Below are positions 11,301 to 21,668 of a DNA stretch of 64,000 bases, piece after piece. The stretch covers positions 1,923,001-1,987,000 of the forward strand of contig CM056559.1 in the NCBI GenBank assembly GCA_029721515.1, in the 5' to 3' direction. Position numbers and translations under genes: made by a program. How positions within the stretch are numbered: the first letter of the stretch is position 1; each line of letters begins with the position of its first letter. This DNA comes from Synanceia verrucosa. Its lineage: Eukaryota > Chordata > Actinopteri > Perciformes > Synanceiidae. The notes under the pieces were generated by a model. That model had not been told where the DNA came from, made no database searches, and worked only from the letters and a program-made list of their open reading frames with translations.

Positions 11301-12927
11301 CTCATTAAGGAATATTCACACCATGTAGCAGTGATTTGCAAGAAAATGCACTAAATATCTGACTTCTACTAAAAAAACAGAATTATTTAGCGATATAATA
11401 ATATGATGACACTAGATCTATATATATAAAACGTAATTATGTTGGTGAAATATCAACTCGTCAAACACTGGGGAATCATTTGTTGTGTGTTTTGTTTTCT
11501 GTTATTTGCACATGTTCTATTCTCATATATTGCGTAGGTGTGTTATCATGACATTTACATTTAACGTGTCCAATAAGAGCTGAAGTAGAGGCGGTGATAA
11601 CGGAGTCACACTCGAGGCTTTTCTTCCTTTTTGTGACACGCAATGCTTACCTACCGTCTCCTTTTGTAATTAACATGAATCTTAAGCTCATCTTAATTGA
11701 ACTGCGTTGATTTTTAATTAGAGGCTATTTTGAAGCTGTAATGGGACACGCCGCTATCGCTCTTTGTCTGATAAATGCAGGGGGCAGGGCAAACGAACAC
11801 ACCTTTAATGAAAATCCACAGCTAACAGACTGTATTTCTGTTTGACACATAATGAGTTACTGCAAGAAAAAAAAGATTAAAAACCAATAAACATGACTTT
11901 GTCCTCCCAGGATTTTACCTGATCCCTTTCCCTCATATCCTTTTGACGCTTCTTCTATCATGATTGATGGAAATTACACACTTATATTAGACAGAGAACA
12001 ATTCCACTGCATCTTTCTAGAAAAGGTAATAACAGGAAAGGAGCTTTTGTCACAGATTTAAATCAAAGTAACGGACCATTAGTGTTCTCCCACAAACCTC
12101 TGCTCCAGGAGGTGAAGGCAGTATCAATGGTGGACATTTTTTTTTTTACACATATATGTGACATTACACTGTAATGAGCCACATGTCTGTGAGTGTAATC
12201 CCTCCGTCGTAGCTATATTAGACACTCTGCAACTTGCAAGCATGGAGCACAATATCATCTCAATGTCATCCCAGAGATTATGCTGGAATAGCTTTGGAGT
12301 TACTAATGAAATGTGAACTAATAATAGCATGAACAAATAATGCTTCACGGATGAAAATGAATGATCAAGGGAACTGGCTCTGTGCGCTGGTTTAAATGGG
12401 AGATAAAAACGAAATCCACCCAGAGATACTCTGAACGTTAACGTGTTGGAGTTTTTTTTATTGAAGCCACTTTCCATCAGCATTCCTCATTACCGCTACA
12501 ACTTTAATCATTTCATGAGGTTCGTCAGAACTTAAATCAACCTCTGGAGTGAACTTGTTAGATTCAATCAAAGGTGTTTGCATGGGCTTGGAGTGTTGTT
12601 AGTACTGCTGAACAGCAGAAACTCTGGTCCGCCCTGCTGCTTCCTGCTGTAGGGAAAGAGAGATGATTGGGCATGAGGGTTATGATGTCTGCTTCACCAT
12701 GGTTACTGACTGTTTGGAAAACAAATCTGTTTATCCCCACAAGACTGACACTCAGAAAAAAAGGGTTGGTGTCTGTAGCAATCAGGAAATTAGCCTCTAT
12801 AGGCAAAAATGTGTATTTCCAAATGTTGATGCTTATTTCTTCTAGCAAATGTCATTGCAGTGGATTAACCCAGTGATATAGCCTCCTCTATAACAATGAG
12901 AACACACCATGGATTTATGCTTTGCAG
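11301..12927. other. No gene seen; possibly conserved non-coding DNA in part
   Basis: Mostly single-copy-looking DNA. The block 12160-12480 holds the longest frame (12124-12483 minus, 119 codons), but its protein has low-complexity ends and no domain. Confidence 0.5.
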
Positions 12928-13237
12928 ATAACTCACTTGAGTGCCAGTCCTTTTTTTTAATAAAACAGAAAATGCATTGTTCCAGCAACCCACATATTTC
13001 AAGACCCACAGAATATTTAGTACTTTAGGTAGAGTAGAGGACACTTTCACCAAAATCATCACTTTTTCTCCAGATTCTGTTTGTTTTGCTCTCTAATCTC
13101 GATCGTCTCCACTTCCTGTTTTGATCTCTGTGGTGTATACCGTCTCTTTATGCTCTGACTACATCTCCCAGAAGCCCCAACATTACTCACAGGCTGTGTG
13201 AGAGCGCCCTCTTGTCCCATACGTGAAAAAAAAAAAT
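12928..13237 (-). mobile_element. Family A TTAA MITE, copy 5 (internal deletion, left end lost)
   Basis: The right terminal repeat is present in degraded form (GATAACTCACTTGAGTGCCA). About 100 bases are deleted between ATATTTAGTACT and TTAGGTAGAGTAG. The copy then runs through the ETS-like and ZNF143-like blocks (13157-13176) and stops near CCCATACGTGAAAAAAA. A CTCF-like core is at 13203-13217 (minus strand, GGACAAGAGGGCGCT). A peptide-like frame ending near 13061 is produced by the repeat and is not a gene. Confidence 0.85.
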
Positions 13238-14229
13238 CAACTGGAAACACGAGGCTGGAGAACTTGGAAAGCAACCAGTCACATGATCGATCGCTTGTAA
13301 ATGAGGGCGACTCCTCTAAGGGCAACAAGAGGTCAGATTTTATTCTAAGTAGGTAGGAAAAAAATGAATTCTTCTGGTCTCAATCTCTGGTTTGGAGGCT
13401 TCTTCAGTCCAGCTTGATGCTCATTTAGTCTGACCCCAGCTTTAGAGCAGGGCTGCCTTGTGATTGACAGTTAATGGTAACACCTAAAAATGTCTTCTAC
13501 AGTCTGTGGCTACGACTAAGTTTGCTTAATGTTGTCCTTAGTGGATATCAGCGCTGTATTTTGCATTATTTTAAAAGCAAAGGACAAAACGACGTATATG
13601 TTTGCCATATGTAGTTTTATCATATGCATTTGTCCTGCTTATAAATAGATTATGGACATCGTGCATAAATCATATCCTAATTACCTTTATATTCTAATGC
13701 TTTAGTCCTCGTGTGGGGAAAAAAATCCAAGTCTCCTTCCATAACACTCTGCAAACAAATCCTGTATTTAAACCGACATATTGTGCTCATACGGTTATGA
13801 TTTCCAAAATGATAGCAGCAAACAAAACTTGGCTCAACAACACAGCAGTGAGAAGGATGTTTGCACAGTCTGGGTGAGAGAGAGAGCGTCCATCTGTCAG
13901 AACTTGTTCAGAGCAGATCTTTTGTGAATTGGTTTTGTCAATATATCTCTTCAGTTTCCTTCCCACTGATCGACCTCACGTCCCTCCTGACTTCTTGTTT
14001 CAGACCCTCCCAGACAGTCGCTCCTCTGTTTGTCTCCTGTAGTGATTTCACATTTGTAACGTTAGAAATGCCACTTGTCCATATGCCGGTGTTTACTGTA
14101 AATCAGCTGCGTTTTATGTTGATGCAGGTTTCATAGCTCAATATCTAAACCCATACTGTGCTATATTTAACGAGAAAAATGTAAAGCACGTCTACTGTAA
14201 GTCTACTAGTTCAGTGATAATGAGTCCAC
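13238..14229. other. No gene seen
   Basis: AT-rich DNA. TTTCAG and GTAACG near 14000-14060 look splice-like, but the enclosed frame (13861-14136 plus) has no recognisable domain. Confidence 0.5.
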
Positions 14230-14584
14230 ATGTATAAAAGGGTCAAAATGACCCGCCTCCACAAAACCTTTGACCCTTTGAGTTTTCCTTCTTTACACTT
14301 AAGAAACGCTGCACACCGTTTGTCTTTATTACTCCACAGAAACAGCTTTTTCACTAAATTAAAGAATAAGTTATTATTATTGTTATTCCTAAAGGTTTAA
14401 ACGTTATATTTTAGCAGGAGATAGTGTGTGTATAGCCTACAAAATTGATATGTAAGGGAAACAACTGTGATATATTTTCATATCTTGTGTAATTCAACTG
14501 CAAAATATCAGTTTTAGGGTGTTTTCTCTGCTGTTAAACATAGTAATCGGGTCATTTTTGACCCAAAGATAACACAAGGGTTAA
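14230..14584 (-). mobile_element. Family B TTAA MITE, copy 1
   Basis: The copy contains AGGGTCAAAATGACCCG near its left end and CGGGTCATTTTTGACCC near its right end, followed by AACACAAGGGTTAA with TTAA at 14581-14584. It aligns in reverse to 41436-41740, including GAGTTTTCCTTCTTTACA and GCTGCACACCGTTTGT. Compared with that copy it has about 100 extra bases before the GGGTCA end. The left TTAA has decayed. TTAA plus a CCCTT end points to a piggyBac-type target. Confidence 0.8.
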
Positions 14585-15679
14585 GGTGTCTAATTACATC
14601 TGAATTATCAATGCAGAAAAGGTGACAGTCACATGTGAGTTTTAAACACCTCTCAGAGCTCAACATTTCTGTCACCATCACAGGCCTCATAATTAAATGG
14701 GTTTTGTCTTGGCATGGATCATTTCCTTCAGCTGATTAAGGAATGATGGGAAAGACGATATAAATCAAAGACAACCAACCCAACTCATTAGCGATCCCAA
14801 CCATTACATCCACCAACAACTGCTGGAGGTGGTTTGTGTTACATAATCAACTCCATCATTAGACTGTGTCACTGCAGCTCCTAAAGGATCACATGTGATC
14901 ATGGAAGAAAAGACAAACTGCATCATCAGATCCTCTGTAATGTCATATTTGAGTTGTGTACAGATACAAGTAGATTATCAGCGCTGCTGCAGGTGAAAAC
15001 AAACTTACAGCTATTATTTTTGTTCCCGAGGGCAAACAGGACGCTGGGTCATTTCAATTACAGTCTGCTGAAACACTTTGGCTCCTTTCTAATTTGTCAG
15101 TATATCAATTAATAAACCTTGACAGCAACATTACATCAAGGTACAAACCGTCAGTATGAAGGACATGCTGCTGCTGAATGGTCTAATTACACAATTCTAC
15201 GTTGACATTATGTGAATGCAAAATAAGTCCAACACCCAGGACACAAAGCAGCAGAGATAATCCTCTAACTGCAAAAAAAATCTGTGGCGATTGTCTGCTT
15301 TGAGTAAAGATTGTGCCCTGAAAAGGTTCACCTTCAGACTGGGGCTATTATGGTGCTCCTGATATGGGGCTGATGCTAATCAGTGTGGATTGTATTTTAT
15401 GCCTTAAGGCAGGAAAATGTGCTGATGAGAGCCCCACAATAAATGAACCTTATCACCTAATGGCATCTGAGCCCACCCTGTGACTCAGTGAAAAAGCCCT
15501 CACTAAATGTCACGGGCAGACAGAATGCACATGTGAGATAATTAGAGAGAAAGGAATGATCTGCACATTGATTGGTCAGTCATCATCGGTGTCGCTGATC
15601 GACGATTTCAAATAACATCCTCAGAAAATATCAAATGTCAGAAAAGTAAAACTTAAAGTGCCGCTGACCTTAACGCAGG
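14585..15679. other. No gene seen
   Basis: Plain DNA. GGAAGAAAAGACAAAC and neighbouring purine-rich runs are the only local features. No coding signal. Confidence 0.55.
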
Positions 15680-16262
15680 GTAAACTTGAGTGAAGCCCCC
15701 TAAAATATTCTTAAATAATTTTGTGAAATTTATTTCCTTTTTTTTCAAAGAAAAAAAACTGATCATAGCATTCATGACAAAAACAACAGTACAAAGAAAT
15801 ATATTAATGTGCGAATTAATCAATACCAAAAAAGACATGTTTAAGAAATGTTTAAAAAAAAGATCGAGTGGCTCTGATGACGTCATTAGGCATATTCTTG
15901 AGCCCCCTTAAATCATTTGGTATTGTTTTATCTCCTTTTTTATTTTATTTTATTTTTACAAAAAACATGCAGAAAAATTCAATATAAAGTGGCCAGAATA
16001 TGAGTTTAAATAAAGAATTATATAACCTTGCATTATTTATGAATCACTTAAGTACGTTCTCCCTCTGTCATGACCTGATTATTGACAAATATGCACTAAA
16101 GTGCCATCTTTGGAGGCAAAAATGCACACTAAGTGCCTCTGTATGGCAAAACACCTTAAACTGCCCTCTTGGCTTGTTAAAACATGATAAACCTCACCTA
16201 AGGGGGGGCCCCTTACCTGGAGACTAAGCCCCCCTTGTCCTGACAACCTAGTGACGCCCTTG
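15680..16262. mobile_element. Family D (CAGTGGCGTCA-type) repeat, copy 1
   Basis: The block holds GAAGCCCCCTAAAATATTCTT, AATATAAAGTGGCCAGAAT and TTATATAACCTTGCATT, all shared with 34268-34450. It ends with CTAGTGACGCCCTTG, the reverse of the CAGTGGCGTCA start seen in the other copy. The middle carries imperfect repeats of AAGTGCC-type phrases (16097-16160), a G-run and a C-rich stretch. The terminal style resembles hAT-like elements. No transposase is seen and boundaries are approximate. Confidence 0.5.
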
Positions 16263-16650
16263 CTTGAGTCCAACCATGTTGACATTAATTTCTCCTGTAT
16301 AGCTTTATAACATCATATAAAAGCGCCTCAAACACGTCTTAACACATGGCAGAACCGCCCTGCTGTGTGGGGTAATTGCAGTGACAAATAAAGGCGCTGT
16401 TTGTACAGAGCTACCATGTGACGAACACACAATTACTGTAAGTGGTTAATGTCACACTATTTGTGCTTTTATCCTTGTTAACAAGCGAGGCTGTCAGGTG
16501 GCCCACAGAGCACAACTTACCGAGCATTAATTCTTGAGCGTAAAAGCTTCAAGAGTTGTTGAAACATGCAAATGTCTTTAACCGGGACAATTTTCCATTT
16601 AATTTGCTATAATCACATTTATGTGCGAGTATTTTTTTTTTTAAATAAGA
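16263..16650. other. No gene seen
   Basis: Short single-copy-looking interval. No coding signal. Confidence 0.5.
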
Positions 16651-17336
16651 TTAACTCACTGAGTGCCAGCCATTTGTGTCTTGTTCCAGCATGTTTGTCC
16701 ATTTTGAGTCATATTTCTAGACCCACAGAATATTTTGTACTATGTCTCTGAAAACACTGAATAGCTCAAATGAAAGAAGAGACTCTCTATTTCATCATGA
16801 AAAAAATGTTTGTTTTTACCTTGTTCCATTCTTGTTTTATCAGAGGTAGAGTAGAGGACACTTTCACCAAAATCACCACTTTTTCTCCAGATTCTGTTTG
16901 TTTTGCTCTCTAATCTCGATCGTCTCCACTTCCTGTTTTGATCTCTGTGGTGTATACCGTTTCTTTATTCCTAATTTCCACTGGATGCTGAACGAGGCTG
17001 ACGTCTGTTGACGTCCGTCGGCTGTCGTCCGTCACTATGCACCAGATCTGCCTGCTGCGGCTCCGCCGGACAGCTGGAATCATAAGATTCCTGCTGCCGA
17101 ACGTCGGCACACAACGCTGAATCTGACAAAAATAGAAGCTCTGTCGATTTTGTTTCGGCAGGTGTCGGCGGCGTTCAGTGGAAACTGACACATTGATTTG
17201 AATGGATGCATATCGGGTCCGACAAAACGTTGCCATTGGGCCGCATCCGGTGGAAATTAGGGGTTATTACGTCGATCGCCTTGAGCTTTGGATTTTAAAA
17301 GATGTCGAAATATGTCAATGGCACTCAAAGAGTTAA
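16651..17336 (-). mobile_element. Family A TTAA MITE, copy 6, full ends, with nested Harbinger-like MITE
   Basis: Both ends are present: TTAACTCACTGAGTGCCAGC from 16651 and ATGGCACTCAAAGAGTTAA ending at 17336. The right half is complete. Within the left half, host sequence stops at CCGTTTCTTTA and resumes at TTATTACGTCGAT, flanking an inserted MITE at 16968-17263. About 100 host bases, including the ZNF143-like block, are missing at this point, so a deletion either preceded or accompanied the insertion. A further 45 or so unrelated bases sit just inside the left terminal repeat. Confidence 0.9.
16968..17263. mobile_element. Harbinger-like MITE (family C), copy 1
   Basis: The inverted ends are CCTAATTTCCACTGGATGC and GCATCCGGTGGAAATTAGGGG. 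The three bases TTA flank it on both sides (16965-16967 and 17264-17266), which fits the TWA target of PIF/Harbinger elements. Shared inner blocks with 54349-54692 include CCGCCGGACAGCTGGAATC, ACAAAAATAGAAGCTCTGTC and GTCGGCGGCGTTCAG. The GC content is visibly higher than in the surrounding DNA. No transposase or Myb-like frame is present. Confidence 0.75.
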
Positions 17337-18373
17337 ACATCCAGCATAGTGTGCTATCCATCCCATATGCTAAAGGGGGTATTTAGGTAGGAAGCGCCCT
17401 GTGGAGCAGGGCTAAGCAGGCCATCACTCATTCTGAGTAACGGCAGAGGTGAAATGTAAGTAAACTCGGTGAATGTGCACGGCCACCCAAGTGCCAGATG
17501 CTGTTAGCTGGTGCCAGCGTGGCATGTGAGCGACTCATTAAATCCATTGGCCTTTCTCTGATGACTCGGTCGCTCATTCAAACCAGCAGCGATTCTGCTG
17601 GAGACTTTCTTCCATCAGGGAGAGCAGCCAGCTGGGACAGTTCCCGATTCGTTATTAGCATTATAAAAAAAACAACAAATAGATAAAGAACTTTAAAAAA
17701 TAGCAGTGAGAAGAGGACCACGGGGAGGCAGCTATGGTATTAGAGAAAGGAAAACAGTTTCCTGTAAGCAGCAGATTATGAAAACATTAAGCAACAATTA
17801 CCGTAATGAGAGTTATTGAAGCGGCAAGGTAGCAGACAAGCTGTGTGCATCTGGCTGCTGCATCTGGCTGCAGAGGCAGAACATCCAAAGGGGCAGGCGG
17901 GAAGTCATTCATTTGTTAGAGCTATTCCTTCCCTGTGGATGGAGAAATGGAACGTCAGTAATTGTCATGCGCTGAAAATGATCTTGCACGCTGCATATTG
18001 ATGTGTGCACTGCGATGGATACTGAGTGCACTGTCAGAAATTTTGAAGATGTCATTTAGGGTAAATTGAGGGAATGACTTTCAGCGTCCCTCCCTCTGCG
18101 TGAAGAGATGAGCACAAGGTAGATATTATCAGCTGTGGATCGTTTCAGCATCATTCTTGCATCATGTATCCGGGTCCAGCGTAGCCCACATGTGGCGTTT
18201 TCCATGACAACACGACACTGATGTCGATTTATGACTCTGGAAAAAGACAGTCAGTCATGTAGAGCCCAGCGCTCAAGTGTAGTTCTGCTGATGCCTGCTA
18301 AAGAAACACAGGTAATATGATTCAGTTTGTACTTAACCCATCATTTGAATGGGTTTATCATCATTAATTGTCC
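17337..18373. other. No gene seen
   Basis: Moderate-GC DNA with several short frames (17498-17686, 17816-18001 plus), none with a domain. Confidence 0.5.
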
Positions 18374-18400
18374 TTTATTATTATTATTATTATTATTATT
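18374..18400. repeat. (TTA)n microsatellite
   Basis: About nine units of a perfect TTA/ATT trinucleotide. Confidence 0.9.
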
Positions 18401-18530
18401 CTTTTAGTGTTTTTATTTGTAGGATATATTTGTATTCTTTGTCTTTTAATTTTTATTCCATTACCGTTTTTATTTCTAAGTGTATGTATGATTATATTGT
18501 ATCCCTGTACAGCAATTTGGTCAACCAAAG

Positions 18531-18600
18531 TTAGAATAGAATAGAATGCAATTACTTTATTGATCCCAACTTGGGAAATACTGAAATTACTGAAAAGTTG
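18531..18600 (-). repeat. LINE-type 3' tail relic
   Basis: AGAATAGAATAGAATGCAAT followed by TACTTTATTGATCCCAACTTG matches the style of reversed fish LINE tails, which carry TTTATTGATCCC beside GAATA repeats. No coding part. Confidence 0.5.
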
Positions 18601-18607
18601 TTATAAA

Positions 18608-18905
18608 TAGGGGTGGGAAAAAATATCCATATGGCAATACCTTTTAATACCTTTTTATATATATTTATATATTTATATATTTATTTATTTTTATATATAT
18701 ATTTTTTTTTTTTTTTTCCAAAAAGTAATGATTTGGGCAAATTGTAAATTCAGAACTTGAAATAAAAATAAAAGTAAAATAAAAAATGTATGTGTATATA
18801 TAAATATATGTACAGTACACATAACTAGAAAAGCATTCAGAGAGCGCAGGCATTGTGCCATGACTTGTCCTCTATGCACAGTTTTTTGCAATTATCGCAG
18901 AAAAT
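18608..18905 (+). repeat. Family E repeat (GGGGTGGGAAAAAATAT), copy 1
   Basis: It starts GGGGTGGGAAAAAATATCCA with ATATGGCAATA. The middle TTTGGGCAAATTGTAAATTC and ATATATAAATATATGTACAG match, in reverse, the block at 28172-28474 and, in the same direction, 56560-56840. The AT-rich centre includes a TTTTATATATA run and a T run. It is a probable decayed DNA transposon of the GATATGGC/TATCG type common in fish. Confidence 0.5.
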
Positions 18906-19028
18906 ATTAATATTTGACTATAAGAATATGTAAGATTATAAATTGAGAATTCTTTTCCGGATATTCTGAGACCAGTAGCATTGCCCTAGCTCCTTACTAC
19001 GTGAAGTTATGATTAAAAACGCATAGTT

Positions 19029-19390
19029 GACCTTGGTGACCTTGACCTGATCTTGACCAAACTGAATTGGTGACTTCTGGATTCCTATATTAGCTTATAT
19101 ATCAAATTAGGTGATGATTGTCTGAAAATTGTCCACCCTGGAGCGCTGGGAATTATGTGAAATCTTCCATATGGTGTGACCTTTCATTTGATCTTGATGA
19201 CCTTGAATCGGGTCTAATCACCACCAAAAATTAAGCAGTTTTAAGTTGGGCCACTTCTGACCAATCCTGAAAATTTATCAAAATCCATTTATAACTTTTT
19301 GAGTTCTTTTGCAAACCGACAAACCAACAAACATACAAACAAATAAATAAACCCTGGTGAAAACATAACCTCCTTGGTGGAGGTAATAAT
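19029..19390 (+). repeat. Family F interspersed repeat, copy 1, downstream of the PIM-like gene
   Basis: Contains GATCTTGACCAAACTGAATT, GATGATTGTCTGAAAATTGT and GGTGTGACCTTTCATTTGA, shared with 21504-21668. It ends CCTCCTTGGTGGAGGTAATA, a small palindrome-bearing terminus I recall from repeats found in fish and other animals, preceded by a run of ACAAACCAACAAACATAC. No coding sequence. Confidence 0.65.
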
Positions 19391-19519
19391 AAAGGAGTTA
19401 GGATGTCTCATCAATGCAGGGTTTATCAACATATATTGTCAGAACCTTCCTTTTTAATTTTAATGCAATTTTATTTTATTAAATGAAGTTCACTTAATGT
19501 CACATTTTAGATATTTAAG

Positions 19520-19525
19520 TTTATT
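19520..19525 (-). terminator. Candidate polyadenylation signal for the PIM-like gene
   Basis: TTTATT on the plus strand gives AATAAA on the coding strand about 100 bases after the stop codon. A second AATAAA lies at 19475-19480. The DNA around them is AT-rich, so chance occurrence is possible. Confidence 0.45.
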
Positions 19526-19624
19526 TTACAGTTTAAATATCACATTATACACTTTAATGACTAATTTCACATTAGTCAATGTCATCACATCTTGACCCAG
19601 TCCAAGCACTCTCAGAAGACGAGT

Positions 19625-20593
19625 TTATCTGAGCCAAGGATGCAGCTTCAGCTGATCCAGCGTCGGACGTCTCTCGGGGTTTATAGCCAAACACTTCCGC
19701 AAGAAATCCTGGCATTCTTCGGACAATTCGTCGTCGATTTTCAGAGTCTTCTGGAGGAACGGGATGGTCTCAAACCCTGACGTCGCTTGGAGCATATCGA
19801 ACATGACTGCTCCAATCTGCCACACTGTCGTGGGACCAGGCTTGTAGACACCATCCCTGAGAACTTCTGGAGGAATTTGCTCTCGGGTCCCACAGAAAAT
19901 GTCGAAAGAAGATTCTTTTTTGAAGAAGCAGCTCAGGCCAAAGTCTATGAGGCGAGGGCGTGGGACATCTGAGCCGGTCTCTATCAGGATGTTTTCTGCC
20001 TTGATGTCCCTGTGGAAGATGTTATTATGATGCAGCTCGATGGCAGCGTCAACCAGCTGCTTCATAATCATCTTTGCCTCCTCCTCTGGAAAGGGACCGT
20101 CTTTCTCATTGATATAATCAAATAGGTCCATGGAGGGGACTGGTCTCTCCAGAACCAGGATCAGTTCCTGGTCCAGATCGTACCAGTCCAAAAGAGACAC
20201 TGATCCTGACGCCCCCACCTCTCCTCCTGTTGCAGCTGCGAGCTTCAGCATTGCACCGACCTCCACGGGGACAAGCTTCCCGCTGCTGATGTTGACTTTG
20301 CTGGACACAGCTTCCTTTGGAACGTGTTTGATGGCGACCGGTAAATTATCTGATTTCCGATAACCAGCAAACACGGCTCCATATCCTCCAGTGCCAAGCA
20401 GATCCAGCTGCTGATATTTGAATTCAAATTGAGCTCTGAGCTCAGATGAACTCAGACTGGCCTCTGTCTTGGTCTTCTTCTTTGTCCTCCTCCTCCTCTT
20501 CTTCCTCTCTGGACATTGTTCCTCGTTGTCTTCGGCCTTCCTCTTCAGGCCCCTCTCCTTCCACTCCTCTGCAGACAAACCTTGATCAAACAT
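19625..20593 (-). CDS. Intronless PIM-family serine/threonine protein kinase, 322 aa
   Basis: A complete kinase that phosphorylates protein serine/threonine. Visible motifs are: glycine loop GTGGYG (67-72); VAIK lysine K89; helix-C glutamate E111; hinge ERPVP (149-153), whose extra proline is the PIM signature; catalytic HRDIKAEN (194-201); DFG (217-219); GTREQIPPE (235-243), in place of APE; TTVW (255-258); NPERRPT (305-311); and a final HPW. The N-terminus (18-40) is strongly basic (KRK, then KKRRRR and KKK), a possible nuclear localisation signal not typical of short PIM proteins. The length agrees with PIM1-3 (about 310-330). The start has a good context (GGCACCATG). It has no introns, whereas the classical vertebrate PIM genes have several exons, so it is either a retrogene or one of the teleost-expanded PIM-like genes. 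No frameshift or stop is present. It is GC-richer than its surroundings. The exact paralogue cannot be named. Confidence 0.92.
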   Translation of the reverse strand: MFDQGLSAEEWKERGLKRKAEDNEEQCPERKKRRRRTKKKTKTEASLSSSELRAQFEFKYQQLDLLGTGGYGAVFAGYRKSDNLPVAIKHVPKEAVSSKVNISSGKLVPVEVGAMLKLAAATGGEVGASGSVSLLDWYDLDQELILVLERPVPSMDLFDYINEKDGPFPEEEAKMIMKQLVDAAIELHHNNIFHRDIKAENILIETGSDVPRPRLIDFGLSCFFKKESSFDIFCGTREQIPPEVLRDGVYKPGPTTVWQIGAVMFDMLQATSGFETIPFLQKTLKIDDELSEECQDFLRKCLAINPERRPTLDQLKLHPWLR

Positions 20594-20740
20594 GGTGCCT
20601 CTGTTCTGTCTATGGGTTGCTGATGCTAGAGAGGTTTAGTCTCTTTTGCAGTTTGTCTCTTACAAGTGATGCCTAAGGTTTCAGAATCTGGACCTTTTGA
20701 TGTGAGGCATCAGGTGTTCTAGAGAATGCAAATAAAAGAA
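20594..20740 (-). promoter_or_regulatory. Upstream region of the PIM-like gene, candidate promoter elements
   Basis: An octamer ATGCAAAT (20727-20734), bound by POU factors in vertebrates, and an E-box CAGGTG (20711-20716) lie about 120-140 bases upstream of the start codon. On the coding strand CTTTTATTTGC is a weak TATA-like stretch. These are motif matches only. Confidence 0.3.
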
Positions 20741-21173
20741 TGGAATGAGGTGTGTTTGTGTTTACATTTGAATCAATGGAGGTCTTCCACTCCATTATGG
20801 AAAATGATGATTCATACATTTCTTTCTTAGTCATCTGACTGACTTTCATTCACCTATTAAAACATCCTCAGGTTGTTCTTATGAACTCTTCATATTGATC
20901 TCAAAGTCAAACTCTCAAATACAGAGCAGCTTTTTGGTTTCAGGGTCAAGGTGATCTCACTGGAAGGAATTTAAATAGACATTTTAATATTTTTTTGTGT
21001 TTACAGTCCCAACAGTCACAGTTTAATGTTGCAAAAGTAAACAACTACTTGATTAGCTTTATGAAAAGATAGTGTTTTTTTTTTTTGTCAACACCTGTTC
21101 CCATCGTTAAACACCACAAGATGGGGAAGTGTCAACTTTTTATGGGATTGGTGCATGTTGCACAAAAGTATTA

Positions 21174-21174
<1 letters not shown>
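20741..21174. other. No gene seen
   Basis: AT-rich interval with a T run (21074-21086). No coding signal. Confidence 0.5.

Positions 21175-21228
<54 letters not shown>
21175..21228. repeat. (TG)n microsatellite, about 27 units
   Basis: Perfect TG dinucleotide array. Reading frames across it encode only Cys-Val runs and are artefacts. Confidence 0.97.
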
Positions 21229-21229
<1 letters not shown>

Positions 21230-21407
21230 CCATCACCAGTCCTCCCTGGAAACTAAGCTGTCGTTCTTTATTGGATTTTCTTATTATGAGCCAGAGAGGA
21301 AAGTGCTGCACCTTTGTGAATGGAGGGGAAACAGATGATAGACAGGATGAGATAGGATGGAGACAGGCAGTACCATTCCCATTCCACTCCCATCAACCAA
21401 TATCCCA

Positions 21408-21464
21408 GAAAATAATAATAATAAAGATGATGATAATAATAATAAGTAAATAAATAAATGAATC
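21408..21464. repeat. AAT-rich simple repeat
   Basis: AATAATAATAATAAAGATGATG followed by AATAAATAAATGAATC: imperfect tri- and tetranucleotide repeats. Confidence 0.8.
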
Positions 21465-21503
21465 AAGCTGGCAGAGAGCTGGGTATCAAAGGGCACAGGT
21501 TTC

Positions 21504-21668
21504 ACTGATCTTGACCAAACTGAATTGGTAACTTCTGGATTCCTGTATTAGTTTATAAACCAAATTAGGTGACGATTGTCTGAAAATTGTACACCCTGGA
21601 GTGTTCAGAAATATGTGAAGTCTCCCATACATTACTATGGTGTGACCTTTCATTTGACCTTGAAATAA
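21504..21668 (+). repeat. Family F interspersed repeat, copy 2, upstream of the PIM-like gene
   Basis: Aligns in the same orientation to 19043-19210 with roughly one difference per ten bases (CTGATCTTGACCAAACTGAA, TCTGAAAATTGTACACCC, GTGTGACCTTTCATTTGACC). The palindromic CCTCC...GGAGG end is absent, so the copy is right-truncated. Confidence 0.65.

Noticed and set aside
12124..12483. 119-codon open frame, minus strand
   Set aside because: Ends run into low-complexity sequence and no motif is recognisable.
19140..19160. ZNF143-like ATAATTCCCAGC in repeat F
   Set aside because: Only the TTCCCAG core fits; the ACTACA half is missing.
19592..20676. Plus-strand frames across the kinase gene
   Set aside because: Antisense shadows of the intact minus-strand kinase frame.
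21178..21453. Cys-Val repeat protein
   Set aside because: Translation of the TG microsatellite.
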